Shown: piece after piece, positions 33,498 to 44,000 of the stretch | How positions within the stretch are numbered: the stretch's first letter is position 1 | Layout of the letters: every line of letters starts with the position of its first letter | Assembly (NCBI GenBank): GCA_014871385.1 | Contig: CM026426.1 | Span: 90,812,893-90,876,892 of the forward strand | Source: Ceratodon purpureus | Lineage: Eukaryota > Streptophyta > Bryopsida > Pseudoditrichales > Ditrichaceae | Direction: 5' to 3' | Length of the DNA: 64,000 nt | The notes under the pieces: model-generated | The model's database searches: none | What the model was told of the DNA's origin: nothing | The model's input: the letters and a program-made list of their open reading frames with translations, nothing else | Made by a program: the position numbers and the translations under genes

Positions 33498-35756
33498 CTA
33501 ACCATTGGAATCGGTGCAGTTTTCTTCACACCTCAGAGCAGCATCCACCAACTCTGTCAGGGTCTTTACTGGTGCAATACTGGTCGTAATCTTGATGTAC
33601 TCCAGTAAACCTGCCCTGAAATTAGTAATCCAAAATCCTTCTCCAGGATCTGACTGTAGACACTTGATCAGGGTCATAAACCTGTCATAGTAATCCTGCA
33701 CCTTCTCCCTATCTGCCTGCTTGAAGGACTTCAACTCCCTGTAAACTGCTTCATCGGTTGTCTGGTCCCTGTACCTCCTCCTGAAGGCTGCTTTGACCTC
33801 CTCCAATGAACAGTAAAGATGACTCTCCAGGAAATTCTCATACCAGGCCCCAACCTTATCCAGTAAGGTGGTTCCCATCAGGTTGATGATAACCTGCTCA
33901 TCAATTTCCCCATTGTGCCACAAGGTGCGCTCAAACTGACGAATATGAGCATCAGGATTTGTACCTTCCTTGTACTTGGAGTATGGCAGTGGCTTCCTAT
34001 GTGCCATACTGACTGGTCCTGATACTGGCAGTCCGACTGGTCCTCCAGCTGGTGGATAGACTGGTGGTACGCCTGATCTGCCTACTGGTGGGTAGACTGG
34101 TAACACCCCTGGTCTTCCATCTGGTGGATACACTGGTGGAATGCTTGGTCTTCCGACTGGTGGATACAATGGTGGTACAGGCTGCTCTAAATAACTGTTG
34201 GCCGCAGGGGCCACTAGTACTCCAATTCCCACTGATGGTCTGGTCCCAGTTGATGCTCCTCCAACTGCTTCCGCTGGTCTTCGAAACCCTGTACCTATAC
34301 TGGGGGCTCCTGTTCCTATGTCTGTTCCTCCCCCTGGCCAGTACACCAATTGGGGTGCCTCTGGCTGGTATAGATCACCAGTCAGGTGATCTACATAAGA
34401 CGTTGATGCTCTTCTTCCTGGCAATGGTCCTGCTGGTCGGGTCTGGGGTTGGAAGTGGCTCTCTGCCGGTCCCTGGAATACAGCAGTTGCTTGAACTGGT
34501 ACTCCCATTACCTCTGCTGCTCTTGAAGGACCAGCTCTTCCACCCTGTATCTCAGACTGTTCAAATCCTCGCCATAGGTTCCCCTTCTGCTGAGCCTGTA
34601 GCTTCTGGCTTTCTTCTCTTAAAACCTCCTGCCACCTATACAAGGTTGCCTGGCGGTTTGCTTCTTGTTTCTCCTCCTCCTTCTTCTTCTGGTCCTCCAG
34701 CCTCTGGGCCTCCTGCCACAGGCGCATAGCCTCCTGGCGTAACAGGTCCTGCTGCATGGCCTCTTGCTTCTCTGCTGCCTGCTTGATCTCTTCCCTCCTT
34801 TGAGCCTCCTACCAGGTTCTAAGGGCTTCCTGCCTCTGTCTCTCCTGGTCCTGCTCTTCTATCCTCTTGGACTCCTGCCATAACCTCATGGCTTCCTTCA
34901 TTTGAATTTCCTCCCTGTTTTTCTGCTCCCAAGCCTGCATGGTTTCCTTGAACCTGGTGGCGTGTCCTAATTCCTCCATCTGGCGCCTGTACACCTCTTC
35001 CATGGTCTGTTGGTTCCTTCTGTCCCTCTCAGCCTGCCTCCTAGCTTGCTGTTGGGCCTTGAACTGCTCCAGCTCCTTCCTGTCTTCTTCTTCTTCATCC
35101 AGCTCAGGTCCCTGAAACTGAACTGTCTGCTTCCTTGTGGTCTGATGTCCCTGTCTGCTGGTCCTGGTCGGATCTGAAGTGGGTACTGCTTCTCCTGTAA
35201 TCCTGTCTTCACTCCTGACCTGGTCCAGCTTCTTCTTCAGTGACTCCAGCGTCTCCACCAAGTCCCCTGGTGTCTGTATTCCTGGTCTTGGTGTATTAGG
35301 TCGGCTGGTGCTTCTCCTCTCCTCCTCTTGAAACTGGTCGTATGCTACTGCTGTCTCCAGTTGAGGATTCCAACTGTGATGGCTGTCTCCACCTCCTGAT
35401 CTTGGAAACTCCCTTCTGCTGGTCCTTGGTGATGGCATTGAGCCATCATACTTCCTGATCTCATCATCCTCCTGCCAGTTCTTGAAACTGGGACCAGGTT
35501 CGCCCTTAGCTGATCCTGTCCTCCTGCTTATTCCAAGCAGTGTCTCCTGGCTTGAATTTTCGCCCACCAGATCCATGTCAATCAAGTCCCTGGTCTTTCC
35601 TTTGGCAATGCTCTCCTCCGAGCTGGGCTGCCCACCCATGTTCCTTCCTGGTTCAACTGCTGCTCTCTGCTGCTCCCTGAGCTCGTATCTGGCCAGCCTC
35701 TCTGCTGCCTGTCTTCTAGCCAACTCTTCCTTGTCCCACCCTTGGTAGCCGCCTGG
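33498..35756 (-). CDS. Retrotransposon Gag, coiled-coil and capsid regions
   Basis: Open frame from the insertion edge of element B (GGYQGWDKEELARRQ, about 35,756) to TAG 33,498-33,500, with one TAG inside (34,809-34,811) in ALRTW-stop-EAQRRE. The first 300 residues are Gln/Glu/Arg coiled coil with repeated W-Q-E motifs, so that TAG most likely replaced a CAG Gln codon. The middle is Pro/Gly/Val-rich. About 33,990-33,510 is a typical Retrotrans_gag capsid domain: LPYSKYKEGTNPDAHIRQFE, WYENFLESH, FRRRYRDQ. The N-terminus lies across element B at 54,114-54,347. Gag packages element RNA into virus-like particles. Confidence 0.7.
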
Positions 35757-35761
35757 GGAAA

Positions 35762-35770
35762 GTTAGCATG
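35762..35770. repeat. Possible degenerate target duplication of element B, left
   Basis: GTTAGCATG compared with GCTACCATA at 54,114-54,122 (6 of 9 match). Nine bases is a usual MULE duplication length, but three mismatches leave this tentative. Confidence 0.3.
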
Positions 35771-35815
35771 CGTGCGGCGAGCGGTGAGCGGAGAGCGGCG
35801 AGCGCAGATTTGAGA
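35771..35815 (+). repeat. Left terminal inverted repeat of element B
   Basis: GC-rich run of GCGAGCGG-type units, inverted relative to 54,064-54,113; see element B. Confidence 0.65.
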
Positions 35816-35995
35816 GCAGAAATTTGATATTTGAACACCCATTTAATTAAATAAAACACCCTATGACCGTGGGAAATTTTAAAAGATGGGGTTATATTTT
35901 TAGAATATTTTTAGTAAGAGTGTGTAACTCCGTGGAATTCTTAACCTCATTTAATTTTTTTTTCTAGGTTTAGGGTGACATTGTATAATTAGGGC

Positions 35996-36025
35996 TGACG
36001 TCATGATGACGTCATGATGACGTCA
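35996..36025. promoter_or_regulatory. Three tandem TGACGTCA sites
   Basis: Perfect 8-bp palindromes at 35,996-36,003, 36,007-36,014 and 36,018-36,025, one every 11 bp. TGACGTCA is the classic bZIP (CREB/TGA-type) site. It lies near the left end of element B, about 490 bp before the F-box-like gene. Confidence 0.6.
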
Positions 36026-36512
36026 TGCCCTCTGTTTAGGGTTCTACAGCTTTTAACAAGCCTAAATCTTCTTCTATTACATATACCTTTCCGATTGAAA
36101 ATAGGGAATCTATTATTCTGATACTGTCTCTGATACGATAGAAATGGTAAACAAAGAGGCAGTCGATTTTTTAAGATAAAACATAAATTTGAATAATAGT
36201 CGTGCTTCATCTGCATTTGAATAAGAGTGCAGAGATGATTGTAATTCACTCGTGAATGTAAAGAAGGGCTTTGAAATGTTCTTAAGATTACTTGAAAACT
36301 GTGTGGAATAATTGTATTGCTAAGTCAAAAATTTATCCTCTCTAAAGTTTCTTGTCATTACTGATAATTCCATCGACTACAGATAAGATTTATTCTACCT
36401 TTTTATTACACTCGCAATTCCATATAAACCATACAGGTTTAGGGACTGCTTGATTATAGTCATCAACCAAAATAGTCTGGACTCTTTCAATCCATAGGGA
36501 AGGTTTGAGAGG

Positions 36513-37025
36513 ATGAGCAATTCCTTTGAAGTTGTTGCTTGTGAAACAATTCTTCAGAATCTGCTTCGGCGGATGGCAGATGGACCAGACCTTTGGGAAT
36601 CAGTCTGTGTTGGTACAACTCAAGGTTGGAGTCCTCCAGTAGTGATCACGTTCGAGGACGTGCAGAGTGCTCGTGGAGTGTCGAAGCTATGGAGACGTGA
36701 GATCGACAACAGCCCAGAGTACGCTTGCCTCAGACTTGCAAGATGGGATTACGATACAAACTCGGAGGGACACTGGACGCCGAAGAGAGACTATGAAGCG
36801 TTTCGCTTCAACGTGAACTGGAATATTTTTAAGAGCTCCTGGATATTAGCACATCCAATTGGCAATGACAGATTAGAGAAAGCGTCATTTGCTGAACTTA
36901 GTTGCATTGAGTTAGATCAATTAAGGTCATTTCTCATTGACAATAGAAATAAAGCAATGTGGGTGGAGCCGGGAGAGAAAGTCGTTCCTCGTGATGGTAT
37001 TTGGGTCTCTCCTAATCATAGATGA
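36513..37025 (+). CDS. F-box-like protein, 170 aa
   Basis: Single-exon frame, ATG 36,513 to TGA. The N-terminal 70 residues (ILQNLLRRMADGP ... VQSARGVSKLWRREIDNSPE) resemble an F-box, with the typical V-S-x-x-W-R-R helix. The rest is unrecognised and ends in a Trp-containing motif. F-box proteins recruit substrates to SCF ubiquitin ligases; if correct, this cargo protein would target a host or element protein for degradation. The match is by eye and weak at the N-terminal Leu-Pro position, so the family call is tentative. Confidence 0.4.
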   Translation: MSNSFEVVACETILQNLLRRMADGPDLWESVCVGTTQGWSPPVVITFEDVQSARGVSKLWRREIDNSPEYACLRLARWDYDTNSEGHWTPKRDYEAFRFNVNWNIFKSSWILAHPIGNDRLEKASFAELSCIELDQLRSFLIDNRNKAMWVEPGEKVVPRDGIWVSPNHR

Positions 37026-37495
37026 GAATGATGTGCTTAAGAATTCGTAAATGCAATACTGGTGTATATGAGTAGTGATCTCTGAATATATTGAGCCTTT
37101 GAATTATATGTGCATTCGGGCTAATTACATGATTGCAATTCTTATCTATCGAAATCTTTTAATGGATATATCATACTTCAAATCCAATACTAGAAAACCA
37201 TTAACAGCTCAGTTTGGTCACAATTCAGTGTCTTCAAGATTTGAAAGATCGCTTGCATTTTCATGTATCCAGATTCCATACTGGATAACTATGAAAGAAA
37301 TAACTGCTATGTAAAAACCTTTTTCGTTAGTCAAAAGGTTTAACAGTTACTGAAAAGTTATCATATGTGATTGAAGTGGACGCTCATTGCAGAACATCTT
37401 TTGTCAACATTTGAAGAAAATAACTTCGAGCCTTTCATTTTTGAATCTCATAATCTATATTAGAAATCAATTAACTTTCATTTTTATTTTAAAGC

Positions 37496-38527
37496 ATGGA
37501 AAATCATAGACTTAAACACGTTTCTGCACTAATGTATATCTTAGTTTTGACAATTTTCCGACAAATACAGTCATTTGATGAGGAAATTATACAGAATGTA
37601 TTGTCACCAGTTGAAATTACAAATAATATGCACAAGAGGGTATGGCTAGATTGCTTCGAAAAGCAATATGATCGTGGTGTGCCAATAAAGCATAACGTCG
37701 TGTTTGATCAAATCAAAGCTCATGCATCTATAGAAGTTGGCCGCGGTCTTCTCGATTTTGAAGATAATTTGTTTTGTGATTTTGAATACGAAATCCGCGA
37801 ATGGAATTGTGCCATAAAATATGTGATAAATTACATGTGCATCTGGGAGCATCCACATGCTCGTCTTATGCGGCACGAAGATGCAAATTTCAACGATGAC
37901 AATTGTCCAGTCTGTGAACAAGGTCCCAGCCCTGATACATATTTGTGTCGATGGAATATTGAACGAGATGGTCTGTATGTTTCTTAGTTCCATCCTTTTA
38001 GCGGTAGACATCAGTACAAGCTTTTTAAGCAATGGAAGGAGGACGAGGACCACCACGAATTTCTGAAAGAGTATAGAGTGTCAATTTTCAATGATCTCGA
38101 TGATGAATTACTGCTTACATTTGGAGTTATGAATGCCCCAATGAATACTGTGAAAATTCCAGGACGGCTTCGAGCACACATTTCCGAACGATTTTTTTAC
38201 ATATCCGTAAATCCACAAACCAACGAGCGTTTACTCAGTTCGCCTTGGATATGCAAGTTTAAAGACCTGGGGAGTATGGCATATCGTAGAGATGTTAAAA
38301 TATGGAAACCTCCACTAGTGAACCACGTTTCAATGCCTATCGACTGTATAGATTGCGCATGGAAAGCAGATAATGAAGGGATATGGCTGGACCGAGTTGG
38401 ATGCGGACAAAGGGCATCAATTTGGGAAAAACCATTCGACTGGGTTCCAATACGAAAGCGGACAAGAGAACCTGACGATGACGATCAACCACCAAAGCGT
38501 CCAAAACTAGAGCACTTGGACCTTTAA
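37496..38527 (+). CDS. Hypothetical two-exon protein
   Basis: Exon 1 from ATG 37,496 (MENHRLKHVSALMYILVL) to about 37,979; exon 2 from 38,015 (YKLFKQWKEDEDHHEF) to TAA 38,525-38,527. The canonical-looking donor GTATGT leaves the frame shifted. The GT four bases further on (GTAT/GTTTCT) restores it. The protein has paired CxxC (NCPVCEQG), several Trp-rich stretches (WICKFKDLG, CAWKADNEGIWLDRVG) and a C-terminal basic nuclear-signal-like RKRTREPDDDDQPPKRPK. No family is recognised; cargo of element B. The W-x-x-x-x-G-I-W pattern faintly recalls the C-terminus of the preceding gene (DGIWVS). Confidence 0.45.
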
Positions 38528-39137
38528 ACTTTTGTGAAGAAAGAGGCATTTCTAATATTTTAATTGAACTTATAAAAAACTGTGATTCATTCTTTATCCT
38601 TTTATATCATCTTCTAATATAATTCTACTCGAACACTATTAGAACTAGTGTTCAGGCAGAAGCTATCAAATTTTTTGCTGAGCAACAAAGGAAACTTTAA
38701 GTTGATAACAACACGTTGGCTTCTCTGCAATGTATATTACTGCAATTTTTTTGTAAGTATTTCATAGATTCGACGATATGATTTACCATGTCTGAGCGAT
38801 GATAATAAATACAGTGTAAACGATTTTTAGATGAAAGGATGCAGACAAGTGCTGTTTCAGTTAACGCTTTGAGGTTCACGGCTTAGGAGTGTTCACTTAC
38901 TCATGATGGTGATTGTGACGTCTTAAGGGGCTTCAATGCGTTTTCTTAAGTGGGACACACAGACCATGTGATGTCATAAATATCAAGTAACGGTTCTGTT
39001 CAGAACCATAACATACAAAGGGTTTACCAAACTTGGTCAGTGAGCAATGTTGGGAGTTGCCGTGTGTTTTAAGGATAACAGTAGCAGAGAGTAAGAAAGA
39101 GCGTAAGATTTGCTGTTTCTCTTGCCGTGTGTTAAGT

Positions 39138-40610
39138 ATGACAGGGAAGAGAAGGAGAGGAGGTCGCTCGCATAGACCTAGAAATGCTGGTCCTTCTATG
39201 GTTATCAGTGATGCGCTTGATAGTGGTAGTGGGGAAGACAATGTAACAAACCAGGGTGATGTAGGACAGAGTGAGACACTCTACTCTGCAGAGGAGTTTG
39301 ATCAGCCGTTTGACTTAGACGGACTAGAGGACACTTTGCGACAAAGGATGGTGCTGGCCGCCCCCATGCTAATGGGTCGATTTGCTGAATATGGTCGTGA
39401 GTTCTTCACAGTTGTCGTGGGGCTGTGCGATCAGGGTCCACTCATACGAGACGTCTCCAAAGTCTACGCTTTCATCAAGGACGAGGAAGTAACAGCGGTT
39501 TGGAAGGAGGGAGCATCGAAAGGACGATACGAATTGGGGAGGTGCGAAAATCTGGAGCAGCTGAAGGTGTTTAGGCATCACTTTTTCAAGGTGTATGGTA
39601 ACAAACCTGATAACAACAAATTTCCTTTGAGATTCTTGAAGGCGTGTTTTGCAACCTTCGTTTATAGTAAGCCAGTGAATTGGTGTGTGGAGGCACTTGA
39701 TCGACACAAGGCTCGGCTGAAGAACGCAAAGCGCAATCCTTCGAAGTTGGGACCAATCGCAACCCGCTGCCAGGTTGAAGGCCTCTGCAAGATAATCGAA
39801 GAATTGTCAGTACAAAAAGAGGGTGCAAAAGGAGGGGATTCGGGTCTTGTGTCACTTTTAGCAGCGCAGGCAGAAGAGCAGGCCCGCAGAGAGGATGTTA
39901 GACGAGCTTCTCTGGAACTGAACGTTTCTAATGAGAAACTCGCCGAAGCTGTAAAGAAGATGGAAGATATGGATGCGGATGCAGAGGAAGATGCGCTTTG
40001 TGCTAAACTTAGTGCTTTGCAGAAAGAGAAACGGAGGACTCTTCTACAGGGAGGTGGAGCGCAAGGGTATAAGGACTTGACTAAAGAAATGGAGGTCATA
40101 TCTTTGCAGTTGCAAAGCATTAGGGATGCTGACGCCGAGCTCCAGAGCGAAATTGTCAAACTTAATGCTGAGGTCCAGTTGAACTCAAACGCTCACGATG
40201 CAGCTTTGGCAGCTTTGAAGTTGGCCGAGGAAAGTGTTGAGAAGGCGAGAGGGAGCATGCTAACATTAAAGACACCTCGAGTTTTCTCATACCCAGAGGC
40301 TTCTTCCATTCCACCTTTGGGATTTGCAAGTAAGGATACATGTGCGTACTGCGAACTTGGTTTTATATGGAAAGCTGCAGTACTGTCCTCTTGCGGATGT
40401 TTTTTGCATCCTCCTTGTGCAGCCGAGTTAATTGCAGGAGGGAATTACAGATGTAGGGTGTGTAAGGATGAGCATCTAGCCATGTCTCCCATACATCTTA
40501 CCGGTGAATGGGTTGCTCAATTCGGCGGAGAGCTTGACCGGCAGCAACTGAATGACTGCAGTGGTTTCTCTGATGTACTTAGGGGAGTTCGCGGGAAAGA
40601 GAAGCAGTAG
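39138..40610 (+). CDS. Coiled-coil protein with C-terminal RING-like finger
   Basis: Start chosen at ATG 39,138 (MTGKRRRGGRSHRPRNAGPS, a basic head) rather than the earlier in-frame start at 39,033, whose leader has no conserved character. Stop TAG at 40,608-40,610; about 490 aa. The middle (about residues 230-380) is a long coiled coil (SNEKLAEAVKKMEDMDADAE; LQSEIVKLNAEVQLN). The C-terminus has a RING-like set of Cys/His: CAYC-x13-CGC-x2-H-x2-C then CRVC. RING fingers usually mark E3 ubiquitin ligases. A related coiled-coil/RING protein is encoded at 63,512-64,000 in cluster C, so this cargo type recurs. Confidence 0.55.
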   Translation: MTGKRRRGGRSHRPRNAGPSMVISDALDSGSGEDNVTNQGDVGQSETLYSAEEFDQPFDLDGLEDTLRQRMVLAAPMLMGRFAEYGREFFTVVVGLCDQGPLIRDVSKVYAFIKDEEVTAVWKEGASKGRYELGRCENLEQLKVFRHHFFKVYGNKPDNNKFPLRFLKACFATFVYSKPVNWCVEALDRHKARLKNAKRNPSKLGPIATRCQVEGLCKIIEELSVQKEGAKGGDSGLVSLLAAQAEEQARREDVRRASLELNVSNEKLAEAVKKMEDMDADAEEDALCAKLSALQKEKRRTLLQGGGAQGYKDLTKEMEVISLQLQSIRDADAELQSEIVKLNAEVQLNSNAHDAALAALKLAEESVEKARGSMLTLKTPRVFSYPEASSIPPLGFASKDTCAYCELGFIWKAAVLSSCGCFLHPPCAAELIAGGNYRCRVCKDEHLAMSPIHLTGEWVAQFGGELDRQQLNDCSGFSDVLRGVRGKEKQ

Positions 40611-41000
40611 GGACATGTCATGAGAAGTTTAAATTCATTGTTTTGACAAACAATGGGACTAGTAGAGGATTTTACGTAGCCTCATATCATAATACCTTAT
40701 TATTAAAGGTGTTTTTATAAGGTCAATCGGATGATAAGTTCAGAAGGGTAGGAAATACCAATGTTTCGATAATGACATTTATTTAGTCATTCAATCATAT
40801 GTAGTATGTGTAAGCCGCGGGAATATAAACAACTGAATTGAATTGAATCATTCATTACAAGTCTGAAATGAGTTGAGAGTGCGTGTAGTTCAATGAGATG
40901 TCATGAATGATATAGCAAAGGTAATGGCCGCAGAAATGTAATAAAAAGTTAGAGGTAATAGAAGCTGCTTCAAAGAATACGATTCCAATGTCAGAGATGT
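40611..41000. other. Convergent 3' spacer
   Basis: 390 bp between the convergent RING gene and methyltransferase-like gene. AT-rich; nothing else recognised. Confidence 0.5.
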
Positions 41001-44000
41001 TCAAGGAATAAACTCGTCCTCACTTTCAACTGCACTGTGATCTATAAAACGACATCTTGTAGGATCGTATTTTGAACGAGGACTAGGAGATGCACTAGAA
41101 CTATGCGATGAGTATTCAGCTAAGGCTTGAGCTTGGTCCTCGATGTAATATGGAAGTTGCATGTCTGATGAGGTAGGGGACCGATAATATCTCCAATCCT
41201 TTGTAATGGTCAGTCGTCGACTGCATAATAAATCAACTTGTTAAAAACTTAATTACCAGTTTTTGCATCAACTTACCATAAAAGTATCAAGACATACAAA
41301 GACATGCAGATAAAGAAATACAACTTACTCACATAGACTAATAGTTCCTTGTTCAGGTGGAAGATTATCGTCGTCGTCTGAAAGTTCTTGAGTCTGAGGC
41401 ACATCCTTCCCCACTGTTGTCGATGATGACGCCATGAGCGGCTGAAGCACCTGTTTGAAGATTTCCTTGTCGCCTTCCAAGGCCAAGATGGCCCGATTAT
41501 ATGCCTGGGCTGCCAATATCGAAGCACCTGCGTACAGTCATCTCATAACGTCAGTAGTGGAGATGAAAAAAAATAATCTATTTACAATAAAATAACACAA
41601 AGAATACTCCTCTGACCTGTACCAACTGTTAGATCAACAACGAGACCATCCACTGGACTCAGGCCCCCTATGAAAAGCTTCATAAGCGACACTGCCTTTT
41701 CTTTTGGACCCCTCCAGTATATGTTTCCCTGTCGCTTGAGTGTCGTGTCCTCTGTAAGAATATTTGGAATGACATCGTCTCTGGCCAGGTTTATCTTCTT
41801 GAACTCTGGCGGAGTTGCAATGATAAAATCCCTCGGTTTGCGGTCCGTTGCCGTAGCATACGAACGCACGAGTAGAAGGGCCTTGGACTTCAGAGTCTGC
41901 ACAAGAGCAATGAGATATAATTATCAGTTCTGAACAAGGGGTTTGAAGGCCTCGTAGGTTCCGCCGGTCCTCGGCTTGCCAATGATCGACATGCAATTAG
42001 AAGTTGAGAGGTTCTCCAAGGGGCATCGCCGGTACCGGCTATGCCCTTCATGCACCTTCTTTGTTATTGCAGTTGCTATTCGCAAGCACGAAGAAATTGC
42101 ATGAAAGGCATCGCCGGTACCGGCGATGCCTTTGCTGCCTCGGCCTGGCCATAGCGCTGGTTGCCGAGGGGCTGCAGAGCAACCATTGCCATGTCCAGGA
42201 AGGGGCAGTAAAGGCATCGCCGGTACCGGCGGTGCCTTTCAAGCACCATATCTCCAAGGGACATGCAGCCATGCTGCATTGGAGAATTACGGGCTAGAAA
42301 AGCACCTCCGTAACCGGCGACGCCTCTGCGCCGCCTCGAGGCTTGGTGAACGGAGTTGGGCGAGCCTAGCTTCACCACAAGCACATACCGTAGACTAAAG
42401 CAAACAATACGATCAATGACTAATGCAAAGTATGGTACCATCTTAGAGGCGTCCGATGGGTGGGTCATATGTAGCGAATTGTAGACGAGCCACTCGGTCT
42501 TCACTTGCAGATTGTTGTTGTTCAAAAAAGCACAGACTTCCTTTCTGATCTTGCTGCAGTCAGGGTAGAAGAGAAGTAGGGCACCGTCATCATGTAGGTA
42601 CTGACCGCAGAAGCCAATCACACACTTCAAGAAGTCTGGAACCTTACTGTTCCAATTGGGGACTCCTCTAGGGCGGGGTGAAACAGCCGGAACAACTAAA
42701 CCGTCGGGGTAATCAGCGATGACCAGGTCCACAGCTAGCTTCTCCTTCAGCTTTCCAGCGAAGTAAAACTTCCCACTCGATCTAACCTGAAATTACAAGA
42801 ATATCATTAAGAAGATAAATAATAACAGAAAACATATTTGAAATACAGAGATGATTCAAATGATGTCTCACCCTCTTGAGGAAAGACACCATGGCTTCGA
42901 ATGAGGGAGGAAACTGGCCGGTCTTGTCTCTGACTTGAACCATGGAATGAAACGATTCGTCAAGAATCAGGACTTGAGAATTTGGCACTGCTGCGGTGAC
43001 AGCCTGGCTTGCTGACATTGCTTTAACTGATGGAGGTGTCAACTCCTCAGAGTCATCCTTTGAAGATGGGCCGAGCAGCAATTTCTTCCTTGGTCTGTCG
43101 GGGGTGCCTGCACTCGGATGTGACTCTGCTGGTCCGGTCTCGACCTTCTTGTTGGCTGCAGCTGTAGTGGCTGGAATGTCCTCCTCCTCTTCGGCTTGGT
43201 CCTTTACCTCATCCTCGGCCTTCCTCTTACGATTCCTTCTTGCTTTCGCTCCGCCCTTTCCCCTTGAAGATCCAACTACCGGAGGAGTAGGAGAAGCCTG
43301 AGAAGCAGCAACTGGAGGTGCCTTTGGTATCTTGGCAAGTTCGGGCTGAATGGAGTCCCTCAGTGCGATGTCAAAAGCCGGACATTTCTTCGGAGGGCAA
43401 TCCAAGTACCAGCCACATCTTTCGTAATGTTGTGGTTCCCATGCCTTCAGAATCGCAGCTGTATACATGCATTCGGCGCTGTCAACATCTAAGTAATTCG
43501 GGAAGAAGGGGGGTACCTTCGAGATCGCCTTTCTAGGCAGAAGAATGTACTTGAAGTACCGATACAAGATTCTTCGAACCGCGGGTTGAAAATTCGGCTG
43601 CTGGTCTGACTTCTTGTTCTTATGGACAAGGTCTCCATTCAACTCTCTGAAAAAAGCAGTATCCCAGAGCTGACATCTCATTGCCTCAACGTAGTCAAAG
43701 ATGTTGTCGATTGGGTCACCATTATCCGGTGCGTAGTCGACCTGAACCCCGAGATCCGTAATCACTCCCTTGAAAAGCTCCTCGGCCTCAATCGCCAACT
43801 GCAACACATAGACCATCTCTATTATGTCAACAAACCATGTTAAATACAATGCCGGTACCGGCGGTGCTTGTGAGCACAGAAGTCAGTCAAATTAGGCTGC
43901 TCCAAACGATCCGCGGGTACCGGCGATGCCCTCTGAGTACCCAAAAATCAACAAGCAGTTTCCTAAGAAGACCAGCTCGTCGACTGCAATGGAGCCCTGA

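Noticed and set aside
29562..35756. Genome-wide reassignment of TAG to glutamine, as in some ulvophyte algae
   Set aside because: Several well-supported genes here end at TAG close to a second stop (both transposases, 13,779, 18,361, 21,705, 59,611), so TAG works as a normal stop.
42004..42398. Overlapping ORFs containing RRYRRC motifs
   Set aside because: Translations of the GCCGGTACCGGC repeats in introns, seen on both strands.
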